From Ichthyophis bannanicus (taxonomy: Eukaryota > Chordata > Amphibia > Gymnophiona > Ichthyophiidae), in contig CM066045.1 in NCBI GenBank assembly GCA_033557465.1, forward strand, positions 137,847,596 through 137,911,595: a stretch of DNA of 64,000 bases, in the 5' to 3' direction. This document shows, piece after piece, positions 31,911 through 44,185 of this stretch; position 1 is the first letter of the stretch; every line of letters begins with the position of its first letter. Below the pieces are notes generated by a model. It was not told the DNA's origin. It did not search any database and was given only the letters and a program-made list of their open reading frames with translations. Position numbers and translations under genes: made by a program.

Positions 31911-32190
31911 CCCTGGAGCTACCTGTACTTTTCCTCAGCCAGACCTTTTATGTTGCACTGCACACCATGTACTGGTACAGGGCATGGCCTAGATCCACTG
32001 CAGGCAGGTGTCACTGCCCCCTCCAGCACGGGCACACACCCCCCTGCCATGCTGACATGACCATATGCTGTCTGTGCTGGTAGTGCGCAGTCCCAGGTCA
32101 TCCACTGTGTGGGTAGGTGGTCGCCTAGGGAGCGGGGTCTGGGGCAGGGGGCATACCTGAGCATCCTCACATCCCCCCATCACCGCCTAC

Positions 32191-32561
32191 CACTGTTCCC
32201 TCTAAGCTGTGCGCGTGTGCGCGCGCACACACCTCGCCGAGCGAGCACACATACTTTACAACAGAGCGCACAAAAATTACGGCTCTGATTCTGAAAGAAA
32301 ACAACACAGACGTCTTAAAATTTAAAAGTTATGATTGTAATTACTAGAAATTTCCCACTTCATTTAGTAATCGTCTATTTTCATTTAATTTGATTAAAAT
32401 CAATGTGGTGTACATACTGTATTCTGATGTGTAGTCAAATTTTAAAGTATATAACTCCGAGTGTCGTTATGTGGCGCACAAAAATTTAACCTTCCTTCAA
32501 AAGCTGCACACAGCTGATATTTTATGCGCACACAGCCTACAGAAAATTAGAGGGAACATTG
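32191..32561 (+). mobile_element. hAT-type MITE, copy 2
   Basis: Termini are CACTGTTCCCTCTAA and TTAGAGGGAACATTG. The perfect 8-bp target duplication CCGCCTAC lies at 32183-32190 and 32562-32569. The 371-bp body is a homologue in opposite orientation of 17543-17888. Confidence 0.92.
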
Positions 32562-33245
32562 CCGCCTACCAATAGTTTGTCCCTTCCACTTGGGGGAGGG
32601 TTGGCTGGGGGGATGTCAGGTCAGTGCCCTGGCAACTGTTAGCTCGGGTGGACCAGGTAGATGTAGGTGGATTGTGTTTGGCTTTTGTCAGCTGCTGTCT
32701 TGCTGATTTCCGGTTTCTATGTTCCTATGTGCCACCTAGGCGCCCGCCTAGTCTACCTTGTGCCCCAGCTGACCCCGCTACATGTCCCGCCTGCAGCCCC
32801 CTATGCCCCATTCACACCATAGTGTGAATGGGGCATAGGGGGCTGCAGGAGGGACATGGCACTATGGTGTTGCTGCAAATGGAGCACTACTATCACGTTT
32901 CTTGTGCTCCCTGCCTTTGCTGTACATTGCTGACACCAAAATGTTTCTGTCTCCTACAAATGTACATCTAATGGGAGGTTTTCATTCGCAGTAGGATTCA
33001 GCCCTTCAGTTCAGCGCGTTAGTGTGCAGGGAGCCTCTCCCCGCCCACTCCCTGCCCACTGACCTCTGTTCTCTGCCCTCTCTCCTCCCTCTGCGGTACG
33101 TACCGTGCTGCGGAACGCTTCCGACGGTTTGTAATGTTACTGCGCGTTAATATTACATACCGCGCGTTAAAGTTACCTAACAAGCGTTAACGTTACCTAA
33201 CACGCAGTCTGTAACATTACCGCAGTTTAGTAAACATACCCCTAA

Positions 33246-33780
33246 GTCTCCATGGGTGCTAGCTCTAGCCAGCATTTCTATATTAATTATGATGTTCCTT
33301 TCTGTTTTCTGATTGGCCCAAAGTTTGTATGGTCTGCAGTTCTTTGTAAAATGCTAACTCACAAGACAAAAACTCCAATCTATTGACTACTACTACTATT
33401 TATCATTTAAACAGTACTACTAGACATACACAGTGCTATACAAATTTACATAAAAGGTAGTCCCTGTTACACAGAACTTAGAACCTGCTAAGACAGACAA
33501 ACAGAACAACAGGGGACTAAGGAATTATTAGAGAAACAATTAGAAATACAATATGGGTGAAGTCCTGCTATAGAGATTTACTCCAAAGATTTCGCTTTTG
33601 TCATTTTCTTGTGCCAGAAATTCTATGAAACCATTTCTAAGTACTGTATACTATCAAAGACAGGATTTCTATTACATCCTCTTTAAAAGATTATTATTAG
33701 CAGCTTGATTTAATCCTAGTAAAAGTGGAGCTCATTATTTTGGTATAGGTTTCCCCCCTCCCCAGTATATTACCCAGTTC
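33246..33780. repeat. Continuation of the unclassified repeat split by copy 3
   Basis: 33320-33360 and 33570-33640 match 27265-27430. Between them (33385-33550) is a LINE-type 3' end on the minus strand (…CAGTGCTATACAAAT…). No gene is seen. Confidence 0.5.
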
Positions 33781-34080
33781 CTGTCTAAATCTCTCCTCCC
33801 TACAACATCGTCTCATTATGCATTGAAACTCAGGCAATCTGCTTGCCTCTTCAGTCCTGCATGTGGAATAGGGAGCGTTTCTGAGAAAGCTTCCCATGGA
33901 GGTTTTGGTTTTTCACTTTCTAACTAAAAATCTAAATTTAGCGTCCAGAACCACCTCCTCTCACTTTCCTATGTCTTTGGTACTCACATGTACCAACACA
34001 CCTAGTTTTTCCTCAGTATTGCCTGAACATTTTTCTATATTCATCTCCAGTACGGATATCTGGTATCATCATTGACCTCT
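33781..34080 (-). pseudogene. CR1 ORF1 3' fragment
   Basis: The sequence aligns by eye with 47560-47770 (shared GGTACTCACATGTACCAA and ACCTCCTCTCACTTTCCTATG), the C-terminal esterase part of CR1 ORF1. The frame is lost. Confidence 0.65.
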
Positions 34081-34345
34081 TTTGCTATTAGTCATCAGTG
34101 ATATTCAGCTGGCTTTTGGGGTTCCCAGTTTAATTACTGTCTTCCTATTTTTAAATCGTGATCCCTATAAAGGAGCGGCCCAAGGGGGGTGCGGGGCCAT
34201 GTGCGGAGACTCGGTGCAGGGCTTCATTTGCATAAGGGATCTCATTTGCATAAATATTTGCATAATGTTACCATACACTAACATTTAGTAAACATGTCTC
34301 TTAATGAGTGTATGTATAAAGAAAGACTATAAAAAATTACTATAA

Positions 34346-35375
34346 AAAATGAAGTGAAATACCTAGGTGTCACCCTTGACTCACACCTTAGTATGGACAC
34401 ACATATTAGAAACATCACTAAGAAAATCTACTTTAAACTCAAAATTTTAAAACAATTACGTCCTCTTGTACTTCTACATGATTTTCTGAGCATTGTCCAG
34501 GCCATCATCACACCACACTTTGATTTCGCAAATCTCACCCTACTAGGAACAACAAAACAAACCATTAAAAGACTACAACTTGCCCAAAATGCAGCAGCAA
34601 GAATTGTAATGAAGGTTCCACCATTTGAACACATTACCCCTATACTAGCAAACCTTCACTGGCTCCCAATTCAATCCAGAATAAATCACAAATTGATTAT
34701 CACTACATTTAAGACTCTAAATACAATGGCCCCAGTCCCCTTAACAAAACTTATCACTAAAGACACATCCCAAACTACGCTACGGAGAGGCCACACGAAT
34801 AGAATTAGGATCCCGAAAGAATTCACAACTGCTAAAAAAACTACTAATAAAAAAGCGTTCTCACATGCAGCTCCCACCCTATGGAACTCCCTCCCTGAAG
34901 AAATAAGGGCATTAAATGATGCAAAGGAACTCCGCAAGAAATTAAAAACATATCTATTCATCTCCCATTTTGGCACACTTGAAAATACCTTACCTCTAAC
35001 AGGTAATGGTTAATAGCGACCTAGGGTACACCAACTCTAATTCTCCTAGCTAACTACAATTACAATTAAAGTCGATTAAATAACTACTTGTAAATCTTGT
35101 AAATAGATATATGTAATAGTTCAAAATATGTAAATAGTTCGATTGTTATTTAACAAATTTTACCATATTTAGTCATTCATGTTTAATGTATTTAGCAAAA
35201 TTGTACCTAGTTAACAAATGTTCCATGTAAAACAGCAAAATTGTACCTAGTTAACAAATGTTCCATGTAAAACAGACTTGTAAATCTGTTCATTCCTTGT
35301 TCAATGTAAACCGCACCTGATCTGTGGAAGGTAGCGGTATATAAGCAACTGTTAAATAAATAAATAAATAAAAGA
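34346..35375 (+). mobile_element. L2-type LINE, 5'-truncated
   Basis: Starts within the RT C-terminal region and ends with AAACCGCACCTGATC…AGCGGTATATAAGC and a TAAATAAATAAATAA tail. It is inserted in the left arm of the inverted-repeat element. Confidence 0.85.
34354..35013 (+). pseudogene. L2-type RT C-terminal ORF fragment
   Basis: A 219-codon frame carries MKYLGVTLDSHLSMDTHI, IITPHFDFANLTLLG, LQLAQNAAARIV, ITPILANLHWLPI and APTLWNSLPEEIRAL, the typical thumb and C-terminal blocks of L2-clade RT. The catalytic domain is absent because of 5' truncation, so it cannot be active. Confidence 0.88.
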
Positions 35376-36269
35376 TTTCTACATTACTATAATCCAGTGC
35401 CAACTGCCAAGCAGATTAGGAGCTACTACAAATACTGCCCATTTAGAACCCATAGCAAACCCGCAGTATCCTAACAGCACTACCAGGACTCACAAAGCAT
35501 CATACCCTACTTATCAAAAGGAAACACTACAAATATTAAAACAATACATTTCAGAGAATAACAATACATTACCTACTGGGGAAAAAGAACAAGCGGCAAT
35601 GTCAAATAGGAATTAAATAAACAGAATACCTCAGCTCAGTTACACATGCAGAACATAGGCCATCACCAAACAGGGAATCACAATTTAGAAACAGGAAGAC
35701 AATAATTTAACTGGGAATCCCAAAAGCCAAACTTGGAATGTACAACAACACTGTAGAAATAAAACTATAAATTAATTTCCTCTTGTACTAAACAAAGCGC
35801 AGACGTTAATGATGCACATTTCCCAGAGCTGACATATTCCAGTTAATAAATTCAAAATAAAGAGATATTTTTCTACCTTTTGTGCATTTTTTTTCAGTTG
35901 CAATTGCTCCAGCCACTTTCTTCTGGTTTCTTCGTGTCTTCTGCTAACTCTCCATCGTCTGCTGGCCTTTAGTCCTTTTTTCTCTCTTCTAGTTTTTTCC
36001 ATTCTCTCTCTACATCTGCTTTAACATACCAATCTTTCTCCTTTTGCTATTTCATCCATTCAAATTTTACCCCTCCATCCTCAATCCCCACTTACTCTCC
36101 CAATATCCGGCCAATTGTAGATTTGTCTTCCCTCCCACACAAAATATTTTTCCGCTCTCCATTTCACCCTCCCAGCTCCATCCCATTCTAATCCTCCCCC
36201 AACATCAGCTCCCTTCTAGTTCCATCCTCACCCAGCATCCGCTCCCTTCTAGTCCCTGCATTAGCCCAT

Positions 36270-37215
36270 TTCCAGTCCTAGCCCCCCATAAGCCCATTTC
36301 CAGTCCTAGCCTCCCATAAGCCCATTTCCAATCCTATCCTAGCCCCACCATCAGCCCATTTCCAGTCCTAGCTCCCCCATCCATTTCCAGTCCTATCCGA
36401 GTCCCTCCATCAGCTCATTTCCTATCCCAGCCCCCCATCAGCCCATTTCTAGTCCTTTCCTAGCCCCACCATCAGCCCATGTCAAATCCTAGCTCCCCTC
36501 CACTCAGCCCATTTCTAATCCAAGCCCCCCATGAGCCTACTTCCAGTTCTAGCCCCTCCATGAGTCCATTTCAATCCAAGCCCCCACCACAGCCCATTTT
36601 CAATCTTAGCACCCCCAACAGCCCATTTCCAGTCCTATCCTAGCCCCTCATCAGCCCATTTCCAGTCCTAGCCTCCCCCATAGCCCATTACTAGTTCTAA
36701 CCCCCCAAAAGCCCATTTCCAGTCTTAGCACCCACATAGCCCATTACCAATCCTAACCCCCCCATCAACCCATTTCCAGTCCTAGCCTCCCCATAGCCCA
36801 TTATGAGTCCTAACCCCCCATCAGCCCATTTCCAGTCTTAGCCCCCCCCCATAGCCTATTATGTCCTAACCCCCCCATCAGCCCATTTCCAGTCCTCACC
36901 CGCCCATCAGCCCATTTCCAGTCTTAGCCCCCTCCATCAGCCCATAACCAGTCCTAACCCCCCCCCCCATCAGTCCATTTCCAGTCTTAGCCCTCCCGTA
37001 GTCCATTACCAGTCCTAACACCCCCATTAGCCCATTTCCAGTCCTAGCCCCCCTCCATAGCCCATTACTAGTCCTAACCCCCCTATGAGCCCACTTCCAG
37101 TCTTAGCCCCCCATAGCCCATTACTAGTCCTAACCCCCCCATCAGCCCACTTCAAATCTTCGCCCCCCCATAGCCCATTACCAGTCCTACCCCCCCCCCT
37201 CCGCCCATCAGCCCA
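36270..37215. repeat. C-rich minisatellite
   Basis: Irregular tandem units of about 25-50 nt are built on AGCCCATTTCCAGTCCTAGC plus a C-run. Unit length and C-run length vary. It lies in the middle of the inverted-repeat element. Confidence 0.85.
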
Positions 37216-37709
37216 GGTAGATTTTTAAAAAACGGCTGCGGCTGCTGCTGCCGCAGTGGCAGCAACAGAATCAAGCATCCCGCTATGGGCCCCCGCCCCC
37301 CCCCACCCGCCCAGCAGATCCTCCCTGCAGCATCAGCTCCCAAGTCCCAAAGTGTGGGCTTTCAGAGCCTCGAGAGTTTCCCTTTCTCGCGGCTCTGTTA
37401 ATCCCATTGGGGCCGATGGGATTTCCCATCAGCCCCGGCGGGCTTAACTGAGCTGCGAGAGGTCAGAGAAGCTCTCCCTTCATGGCTCTGAAAGCCCGCG
37501 ATTTGGGACTCGGGAGCTGATGCTGCAGGTAGGCTCTGCCGGGCAGGGGGGGCCCCGCGGCAGGACGCTTGATTCTGTCGCTGCCACGGCGGCAGCGGCA
37601 GCCATTTTTTTTTATCTACTTGGGCTGATGTAGAATGTTTTTTGTGTGGGGCACCCTGAAACGCGGGGCCCTATGCAAAAAACATTCTTGCTCAATGGAT
37701 GGGCCGGCC
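37210..37709. mobile_element. hAT-like foldback fragment
   Basis: 37212-37265 is inverted at 37560-37622 and 37326-37385 at 37480-37530, around a centre near 37417. The right end GATGGGCCGGCCCTG resembles hAT termini. No left terminus was found. Confidence 0.5.
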
Positions 37710-38157
37710 CTGTCCCTATGTTCTGCATTTTAACCAAGCTGAGGTATTCTGTTAATGTAGTTTCTATTTGACAGTGCTACATGTTCTCTTTCCCTAGTAG
37801 GAGATGCATTGGTATTCTCTGAGATATATTGGTTTAATATTTGCAGTGTTGCCTTTTGATAGGTAGGGTTTGGTGCTTTGTGAGTCCTGGCAGAGCTGTT
37901 ATGATAGCGTGGATTTGCTATGAGTTCTAAATGGTCAGTGTTTATAGTACTTCCTAATGGGCTTGGCAGTTGGCACTGGAATATAGTAACGTAGAAATCT
38001 GTCAGTCTTTCTTTATCCAGACACTCATTAAGAGGGATGTTTACTAAAAATGCATGTTAACATAATGCAAATATTTATGCAAATGAGGTTCCCTATGCAA
38101 ATGAGGCCCCACAATTAATCTCCACACATGGCCCTGCACCCCCATGGGCCGCCCCTG

Positions 38158-38494
38158 TTAAAAATTGATCTAAGAATTTATCAGTTTAACTCACAATCTC
38201 TCCTTCCTCACATTTTAAGACATGATTTTCCAGAGATAAATACTGAAAAGTGCAAATTCCTTATCAGCAGTTGCAGGTCCTGCCTCAGCACTCCTTCAGG
38301 AGGTTGGAAAGAATACTAACAAACACTTACCCATAAACCTCTCGCAAACACACACAAACATACATCTCTAAACACACAAACCCCACTACTATGTTTTAGC
38401 GCATTCACACTAGTCTGTATATAAAGCCATGCACACATGTACCAGCATACTATGAAGTCAAATGAGGAAAAGACCTTTTATATAGTTTACTTAC
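38158..38494. other. Low-repeat sequence, no gene seen
   Basis: No repeat match within the window and no coding signal. If the exon at 38495-38595 is real, this is intron downstream of it. Confidence 0.4.
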
Positions 38495-38595
38495 ATCTGT
38501 TTCTCGGGTAAAGATATGCTATTAAATATGTCTTTGTATCTTGGTTTAAAAAGTACAAATCCACCAGGTTCTTGATTCTTAAGAAAATACCATAC
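38495..38595 (-). CDS. Possible host-gene exon (unidentified)
   Basis: On the minus strand a 101-nt block is bounded by a strong acceptor (pyrimidine tract with TTTTGTCATTGCAG, and a CTTAAC branch-like motif) and a consensus donor GTAAGT. In phase 0 it encodes 33 residues with a natural composition, including LKNQEPGGFVLFKPRYKDIF. Phase 1 is also open; phase 2 has a stop. Nothing in it matches the transposons of this window, and it lies in the least repetitive stretch. I do not recognise the protein. A spurious pairing of splice-like sites is the alternative. Confidence 0.45.
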
Positions 38596-39902
38596 CTGCA
38601 ATGACAAAACAGAGTTAAGAGAAAAACTGCCTGGGATCTAAAAATTGCCCTTTTTTGCCCCGCTAAATGTATGTGCAGGATTCTCTAGGACTCATACTTT
38701 CAATCATGTTAAAAGGAGACTTTCCCAGGAGTGTGTTTAGGTCAGGGGATAGATCTGAATTTCAAAAGTGCACATGTTTTTTCACCTTGGCTCAGCTGCC
38801 CACAAACAGCAGATGCAGGGTACACAGTCACTGTTAGCATGCAGTCTTTATGAATGCTAACATTCAACAGAAAACTGCACACATGATTTCCCTGTGAATA
38901 ATGACTGCAACATACGTGGGCTAAAAGTCCTAAATATACTGCAGACAACACAATCCATTCAAGATATCCTCAAAATGCAAATTTTTCACAATCATAAGGA
39001 GGCCAGAATGGGAGGAAACAAAAACAGAATCCATTATATACCAAAAAAAACAAAATTCACTACCATATTCAAACTGCTATAAGCCAAATAAGGACAAAAC
39101 TCTGAATCTGTTCAACACAGCATTCATTAGAAGAGCACCAGCTCCTGGTCTGACCCAGCTGAGCTCTCTACCTTACCCGTCAAATCCAGGAAGAGTCTCA
39201 ATGGGAAAAAATCAAGACTTATACAGTACATGGGTTTTTATTATCTTTACAAAGACTTTGGATTGCATTAGTTGTGAAGCCTTGTGAAAGATTTTGGCTA
39301 GATTTGGTTGTTCTACAGCATTTATTAAGAAAGTCAAGTCATCATCTGTCAAAGGTCTGTATTCACTATCTACTACAGCAGGACCTTACACTGTATAGAG
39401 CTGTCAAGTTTTCCACAAACCTTGACTGGACACCTATCAGTGAGCGGGAGGGAGGATGTACCATAACATTCCATATAACGAAAACATAAATTACATATCA
39501 ACTTCTTCAGTCAATGTTTTATTAATAACAGGCCTTACATAAAATCCCAAAATGTGGTGCCACATTAAATCAAAACACTCCATACAAGAAATAAATACAA
39601 ACTCTCCATATAAGAAATTAATACCATTTATTTCTTTATTTAAAAGAATTTGATATACCACCACTCGAATTATACAACATGGCAGTTTACAATATAGTAA
39701 AACACACATACACACAATTAAACCTTTAACATCCCCTCCCTCAGACAATACAAAATAAATATATAATACAAATTAAGCCATGTAAAAAGTATTAAGATAA
39801 TATAAATAGTGAATCAAGCCTCCTCTTCCCAGCCAGTCCCTATCATACACATTTCTTCCCCACCCAATGGAAGTGATAGGGATAGATGTCAATTTTAATT
39901 AC
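38596..39902. other. Low-repeat sequence with an L2-type 3' end
   Basis: Mostly unrepeated within the window. 39615-39780 contains an L2-type LINE 3' tail on the minus strand (AAATAAAGAAATAAATGG after GGTGGTATATC). I saw no further exon. Confidence 0.4.
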
Positions 39903-39944
39903 CTCTTTCCCAGCAATCTCCCCTGGGGACCTGCCTTTAACATA
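39903..39944 (-). CDS. Second, weaker possible exon of the same gene
   Basis: A 42-nt minus-strand block follows TTGTTCTCATCTTTCAG and precedes GTAATT. It encodes YVKGRSPGEIAGKE in the open phase and would lie upstream of 38495-38595 with an intron of about 1.3 kb. The surrounding frame is also open, so the boundaries rest on splice motifs only. Confidence 0.28.
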
Positions 39945-40440
39945 CTGAAAGATGAGAACAAGATACATATGTGAAGATTTTAGAAGCTGTATTACAACGC
40001 ACCAGTCCAAATTTGCATAGCTGTATCTTGTAACCACTATTCTAATAGCAAGGATAGGACAACCTCTCAGTTATGAGCAAGGCCATACCAAGTCATAAAT
40101 GCACCTTGTGTGACTTGCACATGTGACGCGCTCCTGCCCCCATCATCACAAGTTTGCCATTTGCTCAGCATCTCCCCATCGTGCCTTACCCCACACCTCC
40201 ATGTCCAGCCTGCTCCCCGCGCTGCCTGCCCTTGCCCTGTTGCAGCTTTTTATGTTTTCTTGGTGGTGATGGGGGGCAATGGAAGCAGTGGAGTAGACAT
40301 CAACTTGAAAAAAAAAACAAAAAAAACCTGCGGGTCTTTCCAACTCTGTGCTTGCCTGCATGTCTAATCCCTCTCTCCTCTTATGTATGCCCTTGTTTTG
40401 ATCCCAGCTATACTAACAGCTTTAACCACATCCTCTATTG
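39945..40440. other. Unclassified sequence
   Basis: An A-rich stretch lies at 40300-40326. I see no supported gene. Confidence 0.35.
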
Positions 40441-40444
40441 TTCC

Positions 40445-41145
40445 AATTATTTATTTATCTAACAGGGGGGGTTTTTATACCACGCTTTCCTTCAATCAGA
40501 ACAGTTTAAACAGTAACTTATGCAGACCACAAGGGAGATAATTACAATGTTGACTGTTGCTTTAAACATAGTCGATAACATAGTAACACTTGTGAAACTC
40601 ATAAAACTTGTATAAAGGGGAACTACAGTATATACAATGCAGAGGACAGGCATGGGAGGGTGATAATTGTGTTTAGATTAATTAGGAATGCAGTGTGTTA
40701 CACTGGCCTTTGCAGTAATCTGCTGGTGTGGTGTGAGGTTCATTGTTTATGTATAGGTTATGTGATGTGACCAAAGTGTTCAGTGTAGAGATATGTCTTT
40801 AGCTTTTTGTGGAAGTCCTTGATCTCCATGGTCGTTTTGATGTCATCCGATAAGGAGATCCATAACGCTAGGGTGGAGAGGGAAAGTGCTCTAGCGGAGA
40901 TATTCTGGTTGGATTTCTGTTTTCTGGAGGGGTGATGATCACATTTTTATTGTTGGATCTCCTGGAGCGGGAGCTGGTGTCTCGAATGATCAGTTACTGT
41001 AGGATATTTGCAGAGGATTTGTGTATGATCTTGAAGATTATGAGTATTGTTTTATACTTGGCCCGGGAGTGCATTGGGAGCCAGTGTAATTGGTTAAGTG
41101 TGGGGGTAATATGATCTTGTTTAGGGGTACCACTGAGTATACGTA
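40445..41145 (-). mobile_element. L2-type LINE 3' UTR fragment
   Basis: The tail is at the low coordinate: the minus strand ends AGCGTGGTATAAAAAC…AGATAAATAAATAA. No reading frame is preserved. Confidence 0.55.
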
Positions 41146-41249
41146 ATACATTAAACATATTAGGTGTAGTTTAGTAGTATAAGTATACCCATCAACCCCT
41201 AGTAGGTAAAGAACTTAAATACCTAAACACAACCTTAAAACTAAGATGC

Positions 41250-42165
41250 AGACAGCAGTCAAGCAGCGAGATGGGGGATTTCCAGTCTTTTGCATTGAGT
41301 GTCACATGTATGATTTTCTCCCAGTTGGTTAGGGGTCTTATGTATGCACTAGGTACAAGGAGCTCTTTGCTCTCAGGGAACGAGTCCGATCTCTGGAGGC
41401 TACAGTAGCAGACTGGGAAGACATAAGGAAGACAAAGAGGTACATAGACGAGACCTACAGGGATATAGTACTGAAGTCCCACCTCCAGTCTGGCAGCACC
41501 CCTGTTGCCATGGAGGAGAGAGGTCATGTGACAGGAGAGCATCACCCTGGTGTGGCAGGAAGTGATCCTATAGCTAGAACCTTTCCTCCAGGTGATGTAA
41601 AACCCTCTCACACCAAGAAAGTTTCTCCAGGGCCCTGCACCCATGAGGGAAGAGTTAGGACAGCCGTTATAGTTCGTGATTCAATCATTAGGCATGTAGA
41701 TAGCTAGGTGGCTAGTGGACATGAGGATTGCCTGGTAACATGCCTGCCTGATGCGAAGGTAGCGGACCTCACGCGCAACCTAGACAAGGTCTTAGATAGT
41801 TCTGGGGAGGAAACTGCTGTCTTGGTACAAGTCGGTACCAATGGCATAGGAAAATATGGTAGGGAGGTTCTAGAGGCTAAATTTAAGCTTTTAGGTAGGA
41901 AGTTGGAATCCAGAACTTCCAGGGTAGCATTCTCCGAACTGCTTCCCATTCCACACGCAGGACCCAAAAGGCAGGCAGAGCTCTGAAGTCTCAATGCGTG
42001 GATGAGATGATGGTGCAGGGATGAGAGTTTTGGATTTGTTAGGAACTGTGGAACCTTCTGGGGAAAGGAGGGGCTCTTCCGAAGGGATGGACTTCATCTT
42101 AACCGGAATGGAACTAGGCTGCTGACATTATCTTTTAAAAATGAGATAGAGCAGTTTTTAAACTA
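41250..42165 (+). pseudogene. CR1 ORF1 (esterase-type), degenerate
   Basis: Homologous to the intact ORF1 at 47414-48334, with a TAG at about 41703 and other lesions. The GDS block is altered to RDS and GTND to GTNG in translation, so the hydrolase would be dead even with the frame intact. Confidence 0.8.
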
Positions 42166-42369
42166 GATAATAGGGGAGAGTCAATAGTCGCCCAAGAGTG
42201 CATGGTTCAGAACAATGAATCCTTGAAGGATACTACCAAAAGAATGAAGTTAGGACATATCAGCAGAGAGGTTCCAATAAAGACAAAGGTAGCCCAAAAG
42301 CCCTTGTGTACAGAGCAGAGAGAGCTTAAAGTTTCAAAATTACCCCTGCCTACTGATAGCCAGATTAAT

Positions 42370-44185
42370 ATGAATAAAATATGTTCTCTAAAATGCTTGT
42401 ATGAAAATGCTAGCAGTCTAAAAATAAGATGGGAGAGTTAGAATATATAGCCCTTAATGAGAGGTTATATCTGATTGATATCTCAGAGACATGGTGGAAG
42501 GAGGACAACCAGTGGGGCACTGTGATACCTGGGTACAAACTATACTGTAATAATAGAGCTGATCAAATTGCTGAAAGGGTTGTACTCTATGTTAGAGAGG
42601 GCATTGAGTCACAAAAGATTAAAGTTTTGCAGGAAACAAAATTTGCTATAGAATCTCTATGGATTGAAATTCCATGTACAAAGGGGAAGGTGATGGCAGT
42701 GGGGATGTACTATAGACCGTCTGGCCAGAATGAACAAATGGATGATGAAATGCTCAAAGAAATCAAGGAAGCTAACAAACGTTACAGCACAGTAATAATG
42801 GTGATTTCAATTACCTTCGTATCGACTGGGGTCAGTGTCATGGCAGGACACACCAGGGAGATGAAATAAATGACTGCTTTTTGGAGGAGCTGGTTCATGA
42901 ACGAGGAAGCTATTTTGGATCTAGTCCTTAGTGCAACACCAGATCTGGTGCAAGAGATAAGCGTGTTGGGGCCACTTGACAATAGTGATCATAGCATGAT
43001 TGCATTTGATTTAATTAATGGAGGAGGGATGGTAAGGAAATCCACAGTACTACCTTTTAACTTTCGAAAGGGCAACTATGATAAAATGAGGAAAATAGTT
43101 AAGAAAAAAATAAAAGGAGCAGTTGCAAAGGTTAAAGATTTACATCAAGCTTGAGTGTTGTTGAAAAATACTATCTTGGAAGCCCAGACCAGCTGTATTC
43201 CACGCTTTGAGGAAAGTGGAAGGAAGTCCAAAGAACTGCCAGAATGGTTTAAAGGTGAGGTCAGAGAGGCTGTTGTTGCCAAAAAAGCATCTTTCAGGAA
43301 ATGGAAAAAAGAGGCAAATGACAAAAATGGGAAACAGCACAAGCACTGGCAAGTTAAATGCAAGGCATTGATAAGGCAGGCAGAGAATTTGAGAAGCTTG
43401 CTGTGGAAGCATAAACATGTACTAAAGACTTTTTCGAGTACATTTGTAGAAAATAAAACTGTGAGAGAATCTGTTGGACCATTAGATGATAGAGGGATAA
43501 AAGGGGCACTAAGAGGGGACAAGGTCATAGTGGAGAGACTGAAAGAATTCTTTGCTTCGGTCTTTACTGAGGAAGATATAGGAATGTTACCCATGACTGA
43601 AGTAGTATTTAAAGGTGAAACTGCGGAAGAACTGAAAGAAATATTGATATACTGGGAAGATGTATTACAATTATTTGATAAAGAGTAGCAAATCACTTGG
43701 ACCGGATAGTATACATCCAAGGGTTTTGAAAGTACTGAAATATGAGATTATAGACCTGCTATTAGTAATCTGTGAACTATCATTAAAATCATCTTTAATA
43801 CCTGAAGATTGGAGGATGGACACTGTAACTCCAATTTTTAAAAAGGGTTCCAGGGGTGATCCGGGAAACTACAGACCAGTGAGCGTGACGTCAAGTATTG
43901 GGAAAAATTGTAGAAATCATCATAAAGAACAAAATTGCTGAACATGTAGATAGTCATGGCTTAATGAGAGACTGCCAACATGGCTTTAGACAAGGAAGAT
44001 TTTGTCTTACTATTCTGTTATGTTTTTTTGAAGGTGTGAATAAACAACTAGACAAAGGTGAGTCGGTTGATATAGTGTATCTGGACATTCAGAAAGCCTT
44101 TGACAAGGTCCCCCTCATAGAGACTTTTGGCAAAACTAAAAAGTCATGGGGTAGGAGGCTGTGGACTATGTGGATCAGGAACTGA
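42370..44185 (+). pseudogene. CR1 ORF2 5' part, degenerate
   Basis: Endonuclease blocks ISETWWKEDNQW and DNSDHSMIAF and RT blocks DSIHPRVLKVL, TPIFKKGSRGDPGNYRP and VYLDIQKAFDKV are spread over several frames. Confidence 0.85.

Larger units (their letters stand above)
28174..33242 (+). mobile_element. Harbinger-like non-autonomous DNA element, copy 3
   Basis: The left terminus GGGGTATGTTTACTAAAC is at 28174 and the right terminus TTTAGTAAACATACCCC ends at 33242. The target duplication TAA lies at 28171-28173 and 33243-33245, the TWA type expected for PIF/Harbinger. Without the nested palindrome and hAT MITE it is about 3.5 kb. Interior blocks match the other copies. The subterminal right region (33100-33230) is full of CGCGTTAA-type words. 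No transposase is visible. Confidence 0.85.
34170..38157. mobile_element. Large inverted-repeat element with nested insertions
   Basis: Left 34170-34345 and right 37985-38157 are inverted (GGAGCGGCCC and its mirror GGGCCGCCCC mark the ends). The inversion continues as 35376-35690 against 37715-37985. An L2-type LINE (34346-35375) splits the left arm, and a hAT-like foldback plus minisatellite fills the centre. Matching target duplications were not found, so class is uncertain; the CAGGGGCGGCCC end suggests hAT. Each arm has three octamer words ATTTGCAT/ATGCAAAT. Confidence 0.6.

Noticed and set aside
34170..38157. Ends as Harbinger-like copies because of the TTTAGTAAACAT text
   Set aside because: The motif lies inside long inverted arms and not at a terminus with a 3-bp duplication.
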